Shown here: positions 8,899-17,551 of the stretch, one piece after another
How positions within the stretch are numbered: position 1 is the first letter of the stretch
Layout: the number at the start of each line of letters is the position of its first letter
NCBI RefSeq assembly: GCF_024158605.1
Contig: NZ_JAMZGM010000001.1
Coordinates: 124,001 to 188,000 of the forward strand
DNA: 64,000 bases
Source of the DNA: Sebaldella sp. S0638
GTDB lineage: Bacteria > Fusobacteriota > Fusobacteriia > Fusobacteriales > Leptotrichiaceae
Reading direction: 5' to 3'
Notes under the pieces: generated by a model
Told to the model about the DNA's origin: nothing
Databases searched by the model: none
The model's input: the letters and a program-made list of their open reading frames with translations, nothing else
Position numbers and translations under genes: made by a program

Positions 8899-9858
8899 CT
8901 AGTCTTCTTTATTCATTTCCAAAAGTGCTTCTGCTGTCTCCTCTGTTGTTACTAGCACATTTATATATTTCCCTCTTAATGCACCAAGAATACCTGCGAC
9001 CTTGTCCAAAGACTCTGCTATTCCTATGGAATACTCAGCTTTTTTCAAATTTTCCAGATCAGAGCTTATCATCTTTTTTGAAATAATAGTATCCAAAACC
9101 TTACCGTTTATATCATAAAATCTTGATAATATATCTCCTGCCACCTGTTTTCCTTTTAGAGACTCCAGAAGATTATCCGCATAGAATCCCTGCCAGTTTG
9201 AATGTTTGCTTATCAGAGGGCTTCCTATCCCGCACACAGCTATGTTTATCTTCTTCCACAGCTCGGAAAGTTCATGATTATATTCAGTTTCCATAAGTGC
9301 ATTTTTTATTTCCTCACTTTCGAGAATGGCCGGTGAATCTATAAGCATGGATTTTCCGTTCAGTTTTGAAGCTATTTCATATGCGATAGTATTCACATGA
9401 AATGAACTGGCAAGTTTTCCCGACGGACCTCCTATCAGAGGTATACATACCACTCCTTTGTGATCTTTTCTCTCCATGGCGCTTACTGTTTCTGCCAGAG
9501 CTTCTCCCCATGAAACGCCTATCAAATCATCATCTTTTACTATTTTTCCGATATAATCCGCTGCTGCTGCACCAATAAGACTCACTTTTATTCTTTTATC
9601 CTGATTTGGTGTAGACGGCACTATTACGGCGTCTTTTAGTCCGAATACATTTTTCAGTTCTTCTTCCAGACTCAAAGTCCCTCCAAAATCATAATTAATA
9701 AAAATTTTTACTATTTTTTTTTCTCTGATTGTTTTCAGCATACGGCTAATGCTAGTCCTGTGAATTCCGAGTATTTTGGAAATTTCGCTTTGTGTTTTAT
9801 TTTCTTCGTAGTACATTTGTGCTATTTTTACTAAAAGCCTGTCCTCATTTTTTTTCAT
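8899..9858 (-). CDS. sorC: SorC family transcriptional regulator
   Basis: 319 residues. An N-terminal helix-turn-helix (about 8-55: LLVKIAQMYYEENKTQSEISKILGIHRTSISRMLKTIREKKIV) is joined to the sugar-phosphate-binding domain of the SorC/DeoR-C family (GVSWGEALAETVSAM, VCIPLIGGPSG, ICGIGSPL-like segment AVCGIGSPL). It is expected to sense a sorbose metabolite and control its own gene and sorDFBAME. A GTG two codons upstream is possible, but the ATG at 9858 has GGAG at a better distance. A palindrome matching those before sorD lies about 120 bp upstream. Confidence 0.92.
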   Translation of the reverse strand: MKKNEDRLLVKIAQMYYEENKTQSEISKILGIHRTSISRMLKTIREKKIVKIFINYDFGGTLSLEEELKNVFGLKDAVIVPSTPNQDKRIKVSLIGAAAADYIGKIVKDDDLIGVSWGEALAETVSAMERKDHKGVVCIPLIGGPSGKLASSFHVNTIAYEIASKLNGKSMLIDSPAILESEEIKNALMETEYNHELSELWKKINIAVCGIGSPLISKHSNWQGFYADNLLESLKGKQVAGDILSRFYDINGKVLDTIISKKMISSDLENLKKAEYSIGIAESLDKVAGILGALRGKYINVLVTTEETAEALLEMNKED

Positions 9859-9977
9859 ATTCACTCTCCGTTTTTATTTATTCCTTGCATCCGGTCTGAT
9901 TAATTTTACTGCCGGAATATTTGTGTCCTGATAATTACAGTTTTTTTCCTTATTTAACAGAATGACAAATACATATT

Positions 9978-9989
9978 TCACAAATGTGA
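9978..9989. promoter_or_regulatory. Candidate SorC operator upstream of sorC
   Basis: TCACAAATGTGA, with arms TCACA/TGTGA, about 120 bp before the sorC start. The same motif appears twice before sorD. The remainder of the 9859-10157 gap is AT-rich; I see no confident -35/-10 pair and no gene in it. Confidence 0.55.
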
Positions 9990-10157
9990 TTTATTTTTTC
10001 CTAATGTGCCTCTTTATTTTCAATACTTTGAGGGCTTTTTGGCTGAAATATAACTAAAATTTACTTATAAATTTTCTCTAGTTACTTATACCAAAATAAG
10101 AGTTTAAAAGCAAGTAATAATTTACATTAAGGAAATATAAAATGTTTTCATTAAAAA

Positions 10158-10236
10158 AACTCCCTTTGAAAAATTTATGAATTTATAGTATTTATAATAA
10201 AAAATACTGTATTATCATTTTTTTACAAAAGGAGTT
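10158..10236 (-). terminator. Long-loop terminator after the rRNA methyltransferase gene
   Basis: Imperfect 11-bp arms AACTCC(C)TTTG/CAAAAGGAGTT enclose a second AT-rich hairpin (TAGTATTTATAATAAAAAATACTGTA region). The minus strand then reads into TTTTTTAA. The arms begin 10 bp after the stop at 10246. Confidence 0.55.
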
Positions 10237-10245
10237 ATTAATTTG

Positions 10246-11601
10246 TTATTTTTTTAAAAACAACCCAACCGCTTCAATATGATGAGTCTGAGGAAACATA
10301 TCCACAGCGGCAAGCTTTTCAAGTTTATACCCTAACCCTGTAAGTATCTTTGCATCTCTCGCAAAAGTAGACGGATTACAAGAAATATAAACTATTCTCT
10401 CTATTCCGTGCTTCCCTATACTCTTCAAAGTATTTTCATCTATCCCTTTTCTCGGCGGATCGAATATTATCCCGTCCATTTTTGTATTTTTCAAAATTTC
10501 CGGAAGTTTATTCTCTACTTTTCCTATTTTAAATCTTACATTCTTTATATTATTTTCCGCAGCTGTGTGCTTAGCAGATATAACAGAACTTTCCACGCTT
10601 TCTATACAGTATACTTTTCTGGCTGTTTTAGAAACCAGCATCCCAAGTGTACCTGTTCCCGAAAATGCATCTACTATTCTTTTATCATCAGAGTCCCCCA
10701 GATACTCCATTGCCTTATTATATAGCTTTACTGTCTGCTCACTGTTTATCTGAAAGAATGAATCAGGATATATTTTGAATTTTATCCCGTCAATCTCTTC
10801 TTCAAGATACTCAGAACCGTAAATCAGCTTATGATCATTCCCCAAAACATAATTTCCATCATCATTTTTCAGCGATATATAAACAGACACAATTTCTTTG
10901 AACTTTTCTGTAAGGCCGATTAATACAGCACTCAATTTCTTTACCTGTGTAGTTTTGTTGACTACTACTGTTATCATCACTTCATTATGTGAATTATTTC
11001 TAACAAGAAGGTATCTCAAAAACCCTGACTTATTCACTTCGTTATAAACGGTAAAATCTCCTTCATTCAGCTGTTTAAGCAGTTCATTTACCACCTTATC
11101 GGCAATTTTGCTTCTAAGCATATTATTTTCCACTTCAAAGACGTCATGAGATTTTTTCTGATAAAATCCTGTTATTATCTTTCCGTCTTTCTTCGCGAAA
11201 GGCTCGGAAACTTTATTTCTGTAATTAGTTATATTATCTGCACCTATGATACCTTCGAAATCAATATCCCCGTCTATCTTCCCTATTTTTTTCACTGTTT
11301 CCAAAAGTATGCTGCTTTTATATTCCAGCTGTTTATCATACTTTATCATTGCGTAATCACAGCCCTGAAAATCTTCAAAGCTTATTTTATCTATTCCTGT
11401 AGTTCTGTCTTCCGACGGCTTTATAATTTTTGTTATAAGTGCACGTCCGTAATCTTTTTTCAATGAAATAATCTCAGCTTCCACTTCATCCCCGGGAACT
11501 GACATGGGAACAAAAAATGTAAATCCGTCATAATATCCCAATCCTTCTCCGCCAAATACCAGTTTTTCTATTTTTATTATTATTTTATCGCCCTTTTCCA
11601 T
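10246..11601 (-). CDS. rlmD: 23S rRNA (uracil-5-)-methyltransferase, TrmA/RlmCD family
   Basis: A 451-residue SAM-dependent enzyme expected to make 5-methyluridine in 23S rRNA. Residues 1-60 form a TRAM RNA-binding domain (IEKLVFGGEGLGYYDGFTFFVPMSVPGDEVEAEI). The catalytic domain shows VDAFSGTGTLGML (SAM), IIFDPPRKGID, and the nucleophile Cys in YISCNPSTFARD. The [4Fe-4S] cysteines usual in RumA-type enzymes are largely missing: only one Cys remains in FQGCDYAMIKYDKQLEYK. The start overlaps the stop of the upstream M20 gene (TAATG). Which uridine it modifies cannot be told. Confidence 0.88.
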   Translation of the reverse strand: MEKGDKIIIKIEKLVFGGEGLGYYDGFTFFVPMSVPGDEVEAEIISLKKDYGRALITKIIKPSEDRTTGIDKISFEDFQGCDYAMIKYDKQLEYKSSILLETVKKIGKIDGDIDFEGIIGADNITNYRNKVSEPFAKKDGKIITGFYQKKSHDVFEVENNMLRSKIADKVVNELLKQLNEGDFTVYNEVNKSGFLRYLLVRNNSHNEVMITVVVNKTTQVKKLSAVLIGLTEKFKEIVSVYISLKNDDGNYVLGNDHKLIYGSEYLEEEIDGIKFKIYPDSFFQINSEQTVKLYNKAMEYLGDSDDKRIVDAFSGTGTLGMLVSKTARKVYCIESVESSVISAKHTAAENNIKNVRFKIGKVENKLPEILKNTKMDGIIFDPPRKGIDENTLKSIGKHGIERIVYISCNPSTFARDAKILTGLGYKLEKLAAVDMFPQTHHIEAVGLFLKK

Positions 11602-12785
11602 TATTCACCCATTTCTAATATATTTATTAAATTTTTTATCTGCAGTTCCATACCATATCTTATACTTTCCTCATCTACATTGAATCTTGGATGATGAAGA
11701 TCATAAATTATGCCTTTTTCTTCATTTCTCACACCAAGCCTGAAAAAAACTCCTTTTGCCTTTTGCAGAAAAAAGCTGAAATCTTCTACATCCATTCTTG
11801 GTTTATCAATTTTCACTATACTTTCTTCGCCGTACAGCTCTTTTATGTTATTTTCCAGCATTGCAGTAACTTCATCATTATTAATTACAGAATCATAACC
11901 GTTTCTCACAGATACCTCAGCACTTCCTCCCAGAGTTTCTACAAATTTTACTACACTATTATGCATTTTATCAAGTATATAACTTCTGACTTCAGGAGAA
12001 AGAGTCCTTATTGTTCCTTTCATCTCCACAAGGTCGCAAATTATATTCTCTGCCTTCCCGCCGGAAATCTTCCCTATTGTAATAACAGCCTCTTCTCTGG
12101 GGTCTATATTACGGCTAACTATTGTCTGTATGTAATTTATCAGCTGTGAAGCTATTACTATTGCATCTGTGCCATTCTGCGGCAAAGCTCCGTGCGCTGA
12201 CTCTCCATGTATTTTTATTTCAAATATATCGGAAGAAGCATGCATTTTACCGTATTTTATCCCAAATTTTCCTACTTCTATCTCTGGTGCAGTATGAAGT
12301 CCGAAAATATATTCTACTTTGGGATACTCAAGGACACCTTCTTCTATCATAGGCTTAGCGCCTCCTGTAGTCTCCTCCGCAGGCTGAAAGATAAATTTTA
12401 TTGTTCCTTTCCATTTATCCTTGTTTTCAGCGAAAAATCTCACAGCACCAAGCTGTATTGCCGTATGAACATCATGACCGCATGCGTGCATTTTTCCTGC
12501 CACTGTAGATTTATACTCCACTTCATTTTCTTCTGAAATGGGAAGTGCATCTATATCAGCCCTGCTTGCTGCCACTATACCGTCACCGTTTTTCAAAATC
12601 CCCACTATTCCGGTTCCTGCGGCACTCTGTATTTCCACACCGCATTCTGTAAGAATATTCTTTATTTTCTGTGATGTTTCTGTTTCTTCAAACCCGAGTT
12701 CAGGATTCATATGTATGTCTCTTCTGATTTTTACTGTTTCGTCAAAAATCTTAGAGACTTCTGCTTTTATAAAATCATTATCCAT
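11601..12785 (-). CDS. M20 family amidohydrolase
   Basis: A 394-residue M20D metal-dependent amidohydrolase of the hippurate/IAA-amino-acid/N-acetyl-diaminopimelate hydrolase group. The N-terminus RRDIHMNPELGFEE and the metal/catalytic motifs ACGHDVHTA and IFQPAEETTGGAKPMIEEG are intact. The dimerisation 'lid' lies around residues 180-290 and a C-terminal metal histidine in DLHHPRFNVDEE. No signal peptide is present, so it is cytoplasmic. It is expected to release an amino acid from an N-acyl or N-acetyl conjugate; the substrate is not evident from the context. It has TTAGGAGC before the ATG and is coupled to the rRNA methyltransferase. Confidence 0.88.
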   Translation of the reverse strand: MDNDFIKAEVSKIFDETVKIRRDIHMNPELGFEETETSQKIKNILTECGVEIQSAAGTGIVGILKNGDGIVAASRADIDALPISEENEVEYKSTVAGKMHACGHDVHTAIQLGAVRFFAENKDKWKGTIKFIFQPAEETTGGAKPMIEEGVLEYPKVEYIFGLHTAPEIEVGKFGIKYGKMHASSDIFEIKIHGESAHGALPQNGTDAIVIASQLINYIQTIVSRNIDPREEAVITIGKISGGKAENIICDLVEMKGTIRTLSPEVRSYILDKMHNSVVKFVETLGGSAEVSVRNGYDSVINNDEVTAMLENNIKELYGEESIVKIDKPRMDVEDFSFFLQKAKGVFFRLGVRNEEKGIIYDLHHPRFNVDEESIRYGMELQIKNLINILEMGE

Positions 12786-12833
12786 TGTAGCTCCTAACCA
12801 TATATCTTTTTATATTTTCAGATATTTACCAAT

Positions 12834-12862
12834 AGTATAAAATAAAAAACTCATTTATACAA
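12834..12862 (-). promoter_or_regulatory. Promoter of the M20-rlmD unit
   Basis: Minus strand TTGTAT (12857-12862), 17-bp spacer, TATACT (12834-12839), about 50 bp before the M20 start. Confidence 0.6.
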
Positions 12863-13009
12863 GATTTTTTAATATAATTTACAGCAATTTAAAAATTATA
12901 AACAAATATTTTTATACACAGATGAAAATATACATATATGTTTAAATTAAAAAATAGACTTATTTATAACTTTATCACTCTAATTAATATAAAAAATTTT
13001 TATAAAAAA

Positions 13010-13047
13010 AAATCTTTTTTCCTAATAGATATTAGTTAGAAAGATTT
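13010..13047 (-). terminator. Terminator of mraZ-rsmH-ftsL
   Basis: Imperfect stem AAATCTTTC.CTAAT on the minus strand, followed by a run of eight or more T. It begins about 35 bp after the ftsL-like stop at 13081. It separates the short dcw unit from the M20 gene. Confidence 0.6.
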
Positions 13048-13080
13048 CATATTATATTGTTTAAAGAATTTACCAACACA

Positions 13081-13464
13081 CTAATTAAATCTAACATATC
13101 TTATATCTCTGTCATCTACAAAACCAAGTTTTTTTGACAGATTCTCTACCTCTTTCAAATTTTCTTTTGAATCATAAGAATAATTCAAATCATCTATAAC
13201 TAATTCAGTTTCATATATTTCACCGTTTAATTTCTGTAATTTCATTGTTAAGTCCATTACGTCATATAGTGTCGTCATTTTGAATGCCGAAACACTCATA
13301 AAAATCACAGAATAGAATAATATTTTCATATACAATTTAGCACTATTTCTGCTTTTTGCTCTTCTTTGCTGCTTACGCACTGTTTCAAAATTATCATATT
13401 GCTTTATGGTTCTTTTGACTACAGGCAAATCTATAACATCAATTTTTCTCTCTTTTCTTACCAT
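13081..13464 (-). CDS. FtsL-like small divisome protein
   Basis: 127 residues: a basic cytoplasmic N-terminus of about 45 residues (RKQQRRAKSRNSAKLY), one membrane span (MKILFYSVIFMSVSAFKM), then a predicted periplasmic coiled coil (LTMKLQKLNGEIYETELVIDDLNYSYDSKENLKEVENLSKKLGF). This is the bitopic layout of FtsL/DivIC proteins, whose sequence is poorly conserved. It starts in the rsmH stop (TAATG), the position ftsL takes in most dcw clusters. The function is inferred from topology and position, not sequence identity. Confidence 0.65.
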   Translation of the reverse strand: MVRKERKIDVIDLPVVKRTIKQYDNFETVRKQQRRAKSRNSAKLYMKILFYSVIFMSVSAFKMTTLYDVMDLTMKLQKLNGEIYETELVIDDLNYSYDSKENLKEVENLSKKLGFVDDRDIRYVRFN

Positions 13465-14390
13465 TATGCTCTCCTTTCAAAAACCCTTAACTTTGCAGAA
13501 TGTGCCCTAGAATTCTCTTTTAACTCTAATTCACCGGCAATAATTGGCTTTTTAGTTATGACCTTTCCTAAACTTTCTTTACCGCAAACGCAAATAGGTA
13601 TATCTGGTGGACATTTACATGGCTTCTCGAAATCTCTAAACTTATTTTTAACTATTCTGTCTTCTAAAGAATGGAAAGTTATTACTAATAATCTCCCTTT
13701 ATCCTCTAAATGTTCTACAGCTTTCTCCAATGCCTCCTCAAGCACTTCCAATTCCTTATTCACATACATTCTCACAGCCTGAAAAGTTCTTTTGGCCGGA
13801 TGTCTCTTCATGCTCTTTCCAATTGCTCTTATCACGATATCTGCTAACTCCGTCGTTGTTTCTATTTTTTTTGCTTTTCTCTGCTCCGTTATTTTCTTAG
13901 CTATTCTTCTAGCTTTCGGCTCTTCACCATATTTATATAATATGTCTGCTATTTCTTGTTCTGAAAATTCATTTATTACTTCATATGCGCTTATTTTTGC
14001 GCTCTTATCCATACGCATATCCAGCTTTGCTTCGTATTTATAAGAAAAACCTCTTTCAGGATCGTCAAGCTGATATGATGAAACTCCTATATCCATAAGA
14101 ATCCCTGACACCTTTTCATATCCTGCCATATAAAGAACTGTATCCAGATTTCTGAAATTATCTTTAAATATTTTTATACGTCCTTTGTAGTCTTCCAACT
14201 TTTTCTCGGCAAATTCTATTGCATCATCATCCTGATCTATAGCAATTACCACTGCTCCTTCCGAAGTATTTTCCAAAATCCCCTGAGTATGTCCTGCTCC
14301 TCCTAGTGTACAGTCTAAATATACACCTTCCTTATTGGTAATTATATTCTCAATTACTTCGTCAAATAAAACCGGCTTATGATAATCCAC
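13464..14390 (-). CDS. rsmH: 16S rRNA (cytosine-1402-N4)-methyltransferase
   Basis: A 308-residue RsmH (MraW) that methylates C1402 of 16S rRNA from SAM. It begins HKPVLFDEVIENI, with the SAM motif YLDCTLGGAGHTQGIL. MDIGVSSYQLDDPERGFSYKYEAKLDMRMD is the most diagnostic segment. HPAKRTFQAVRMYVNKELE and LLVITFHSLEDRIVKNKF follow, with a small CPPDIPICVCG Cys motif and an ENSRAHSAKLRVFER end. It lies nine bases after mraZ in the classic dcw order. Confidence 0.97.
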   Translation of the reverse strand: MDYHKPVLFDEVIENIITNKEGVYLDCTLGGAGHTQGILENTSEGAVVIAIDQDDDAIEFAEKKLEDYKGRIKIFKDNFRNLDTVLYMAGYEKVSGILMDIGVSSYQLDDPERGFSYKYEAKLDMRMDKSAKISAYEVINEFSEQEIADILYKYGEEPKARRIAKKITEQRKAKKIETTTELADIVIRAIGKSMKRHPAKRTFQAVRMYVNKELEVLEEALEKAVEHLEDKGRLLVITFHSLEDRIVKNKFRDFEKPCKCPPDIPICVCGKESLGKVITKKPIIAGELELKENSRAHSAKLRVFERRA

Positions 14391-14399
14391 AATTTACTC

Positions 14400-14831
14400 C
14401 TAAAAATCAAAATTTATTTCATCAACTATATCTTCTATAGATGCTTCTGTTTTCTCAATGTATTCTTTCCATATTTCTTCTGCCCATATTTCTATTTTAT
14501 CTACCATGCCTGTTACTATGAGAGTTTTATTTATTTTGGCATGCTCTACCAGTGAATTCGGCAGATTCACTCTACCCTGGTTGTCTACTGTAAGTTTAGT
14601 GGCCGCTGATAACACGAATCTCTGATATGCTCTGTGCTTGCTGTCTGTTCTCTTCAGCTTTCTCAGTTCATTCTCGATATTAACCCATTCGCTGCTTGGA
14701 AAAAGGTCTATTGAATTATCCAGACCTCTTGTAATAACGAATTCATCATTTTGTAATATCTCCCTGAATTTAGCTGGCAACATAAACCTGCCTTTATCAT
14801 CTATCTTGCAGGTAAATTCTCCCATAAACAT
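14400..14831 (-). CDS. mraZ: Transcriptional regulator MraZ
   Basis: A 143-residue AbrB-like DNA-binding protein that represses its own dcw operon. Its two MraZ repeats are MFMGEFTCKIDDKGRFMLPAKFREIL and VLSAATKLTVDNQGRVNLPNSLVEHAKI, each with the conserved D.KGR/D.QGR turn. It is the first gene of the unit. AGGTGAG lies six bases before the ATG. Four GTGG repeats immediately upstream are the expected binding site. Confidence 0.97.
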   Translation of the reverse strand: MFMGEFTCKIDDKGRFMLPAKFREILQNDEFVITRGLDNSIDLFPSSEWVNIENELRKLKRTDSKHRAYQRFVLSAATKLTVDNQGRVNLPNSLVEHAKINKTLIVTGMVDKIEIWAEEIWKEYIEKTEASIEDIVDEINFDF

Positions 14832-14852
14832 AGCAACTCACCTATTTTCAAA

Positions 14853-14894
14853 TCTTCTTCCACTTTTTACCACTTCTTACCACTTTCTCCCACA
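14853..14894 (-). promoter_or_regulatory. MraZ operator: four direct repeats at 10-bp spacing
   Basis: On the minus strand GTGG recurs at exactly 10-bp steps (complement CCAC at 14860, 14870, 14880 and 14890), each followed by A/T-A-R-A-A. MraZ is known to bind GTGG(G)-type direct repeats at this spacing. The array starts a few bases downstream of the -10 box, so binding should block initiation. Confidence 0.88.
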
Positions 14895-14899
14895 TAACA

Positions 14900-14928
14900 A
14901 CTATACCTTTATTTAGGAATTTTTGCAA
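14900..14928 (-). promoter_or_regulatory. Promoter of mraZ-rsmH-ftsL
   Basis: Minus strand TTGCAA (14923-14928), 17-bp spacer, TATAGT (14900-14905), directly followed by the MraZ repeats. Confidence 0.75.
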
Positions 14929-14954
14929 GCTTTTTTTTGTAATTTAAATAAAAA

Positions 14955-14991
14955 AAAACGACATTTCACTATATCTAGTATATGTCGTTTT
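14955..14991 (-). terminator. Terminator after glycogen phosphorylase
   Basis: Ten-bp stem AAAACGACAT/ATGTCGTTTT with a 17-base loop, followed on the minus strand by a long T run. It lies 39 bp after the glgP stop. Confidence 0.85.
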
Positions 14992-15029
14992 CAATTTGCA
15001 CTATATCTTGTTATTTTTTTATAAAAATT

Positions 15030-17540
15030 TTATTCAAATGTGCTGATATTCCAAATATCTTTTGCGTATTCTTTTATAGTTCTGTCAGAGCTGAATTTAC
15101 CTGAGTTCGCTATATTCATAAGCATCATTTGAGCCCATTTTCTCTTGTCTTTATACGTATTTTGAAGTCTGTTCTGTGTAGATCTGTATGCAGCAAAGTC
15201 TTTCAGCACATAGTACTGGTCAGGCTTGCCTCCCTCCACTCCATTCAGCAGTGAAGCATGCAGTTCTTTGAAAAGACCTCTGTGGTTATCGTAATATGTC
15301 CCGTCAACAAGCTGGTCTATTACTTTTTTCAGACCTTCTACCACGTGATACTCCTCAAGCGGGTTAGATTTTCCGTAAAGATTCAGTCTTTCCACTTCAT
15401 CAGCTTTCAGTCCGAATATAAAGTTATTGTCTACGCCTGCTTCTTCTACTATTTCTATATTTGCCCCGTCAAGTGTACCAAGTGTCATAGCTCCGTTCAG
15501 CATAAGCTTCATATTTCCAGTTCCTGATGCTTCTTTCCCGGCTGTAGAAATCTGTTCTGATACTTCTGACGCAGGAATTATTTTTTCTGCCAGTGATACT
15601 TTGTAATCTTCTATAAAAATAACCTTAATCTTATCATTTATTTCAGGATCGTTATTTACCTTTTCCGCCACTGCATTTATCAGTTTTATTATTGATTTTG
15701 CCCTTCTGTATCCCGGAGCAGCCTTAGCACCGAAAATAAATGTTCTCGGTACCATTTCCAGTAAAGGATTTTCTTTTATTTTATTATAAAGATCCATAAT
15801 ATGGAATACATTCAAAAGCTGTCTTTTATATTCATGCAGTCTTTTTATCTGCACATCAAATATAGAATCTATGTTTACTTCTATATTATTATTTTCTTTT
15901 ATATATTTTGCCAGATCTTCTTTTTTCTTATGCTTTATTTCAAGCAGTTTATTCAGTACACTGTCATCTTCTATATATTGTTCCAGTTTTTTCAGTTCTG
16001 ACAAGTCTGTTATCCATTTGTTGCCTATTAGTGAAGTAATGTATCCTGCCAGCTCGGGATTAGCTTTTAGAAGCCATCTTCTCTGCGTTATTCCGTTTGT
16101 TTTATTCTGGAATTTTTCAGGATAGAGTTCATACCAGTCCTTTAGTGTCTGATGTTTCAAAATCTCTGTGTGAATTGCCGCGACTCCGTTTATTGCATGT
16201 GTCCCCACTATTGCAAGCCATGCCATTCTTACTTCACCGTTTCCTATTATTGACATTCTCTGCTGTTTCGCCCAGTCTTCAGGATACTTTTTGCTTATTT
16301 CCGCCATAAATCTTCTGTTTATTTCTTCAATTATCTGATATACCCTTGGAAGAAGCGAACTGAATATATTAATATCCCACTTTTCCAAAGCTTCTGCAAG
16401 AACTGTGTGATTCGTATATGAAAACACTTTCTGGCATATTTCCCATGCTTCCACCCAGCTGAGCTTTTCACTGTCAAGAAAAATTCTCATTAGTTCCGGT
16501 ATTGCTACCACAGGATGTGTATCATTCAGCTGAATAGCTATTTTATCTGCAAATCCTGAAAATACATTCCCATATTTTTCTTTATATTTTCTTACTATAT
16601 CCTGTAATGAAGCTGATACAAAGAAATACTGCTGCTTTAACCTTAGTTCTTTTCCGCTTCTCTCTGTATCATTAGGATACAGAACTCTTGATAAATCTTC
16701 TGCTTTTACTGCTTCGGCACTGGCTTCCAAATACTTCTGATCATTAAAAAGCTGAAGGTCAAATCCCTGAGGCGACTTTGCTTCCCACAGTCTCAGAGTA
16801 TTTACCGTATCTGTACCATATCCCAGTATCGGCGCATCATAGGCTATTGCATTAATAGTCTCTGTATTTACTCTTTTATAATATTCTTTACCTATTTCAT
16901 CCTTATGTACTTCCACTTCTCCGCCGAACTTAATATCATACACTCTGTCCAGTCTTTTTATAGACCACGGATCGCCGTATTTCAGCCAGTCATCCGGGTA
17001 CTCCATCTGGTAACCGTTTTCTATCTTTTGCTGGAACATTCCGTACTTATATCTTATACCATAACCGTGTCCCGGCATTTTCAGTGTTGCCAGTGAATCG
17101 AGAAAACATGCCGCAAGTCTTCCCAGTCCGCCGTTCCCCAGTCCCGGGTCAGGCTCGCTGTCTTCTATTATATTTATATCAATATTCAAGTCTTTCAAAA
17201 CTTCTTTTATCTCATCATATATCTGCAAATTTATCATATTATTTCCAAGATATCTTCCCATAAGGAATTCCGCCGAAAAATAATAAACCTGCTTCACTTG
17301 TTTTTCATTGTATTTTCTTGTTGTGTTATACCAGTTTTCTATACTGTAATCCAGGATTGTTCTTGACAATGCATAATATATTTCATGAGGTTCCGCCTCT
17401 TTTATCGTTTTACCAAATTGTCTTCTTATCTTTCTCTCTATACTTACTTTCAAATATTCCTTTGCTTCCTCCAAGGTCAGTCCGAATTGTTGTCTTAACC
17501 TTGATTCAGTGTGTTTCAAACTTTCATTATCAACTATCAT
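15030..17540 (-). CDS. glgP: Glycogen/maltodextrin phosphorylase
   Basis: An 836-residue GT35 phosphorylase that releases glucose 1-phosphate from alpha-1,4-glucans. Diagnostic stretches are YYFSAEFLMGRYLGNNM, EPDPGLGNGGLGRLAACFLDS, GYGIRYKYGMFQQ, IQLNDTHPVVAIPELMRI, KNKTNGITQRRWL and, in the C-terminal third, the PLP-lysine region EASGTGNMKLMLNGAMTLGTLDGANIEI. The length is typical for bacterial GlgP/MalP. It follows the TrmB-like regulator by 11 bp and shares its promoter, so glucan breakdown is probably under that regulator. Storage glycogen and imported maltodextrin are both possible substrates. Confidence 0.96.
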   Translation of the reverse strand: MIVDNESLKHTESRLRQQFGLTLEEAKEYLKVSIERKIRRQFGKTIKEAEPHEIYYALSRTILDYSIENWYNTTRKYNEKQVKQVYYFSAEFLMGRYLGNNMINLQIYDEIKEVLKDLNIDINIIEDSEPDPGLGNGGLGRLAACFLDSLATLKMPGHGYGIRYKYGMFQQKIENGYQMEYPDDWLKYGDPWSIKRLDRVYDIKFGGEVEVHKDEIGKEYYKRVNTETINAIAYDAPILGYGTDTVNTLRLWEAKSPQGFDLQLFNDQKYLEASAEAVKAEDLSRVLYPNDTERSGKELRLKQQYFFVSASLQDIVRKYKEKYGNVFSGFADKIAIQLNDTHPVVAIPELMRIFLDSEKLSWVEAWEICQKVFSYTNHTVLAEALEKWDINIFSSLLPRVYQIIEEINRRFMAEISKKYPEDWAKQQRMSIIGNGEVRMAWLAIVGTHAINGVAAIHTEILKHQTLKDWYELYPEKFQNKTNGITQRRWLLKANPELAGYITSLIGNKWITDLSELKKLEQYIEDDSVLNKLLEIKHKKKEDLAKYIKENNNIEVNIDSIFDVQIKRLHEYKRQLLNVFHIMDLYNKIKENPLLEMVPRTFIFGAKAAPGYRRAKSIIKLINAVAEKVNNDPEINDKIKVIFIEDYKVSLAEKIIPASEVSEQISTAGKEASGTGNMKLMLNGAMTLGTLDGANIEIVEEAGVDNNFIFGLKADEVERLNLYGKSNPLEEYHVVEGLKKVIDQLVDGTYYDNHRGLFKELHASLLNGVEGGKPDQYYVLKDFAAYRSTQNRLQNTYKDKRKWAQMMLMNIANSGKFSSDRTIKEYAKDIWNISTFE

Positions 17541-17551
17541 ATTAATTCCTC

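Noticed and set aside
9978-9989. TCACAAATGTGA as a CRP site
   Set aside because: CRP sites have TGTGA first and TCACA second; here the arms are inverted, and the motif recurs only at sor genes.
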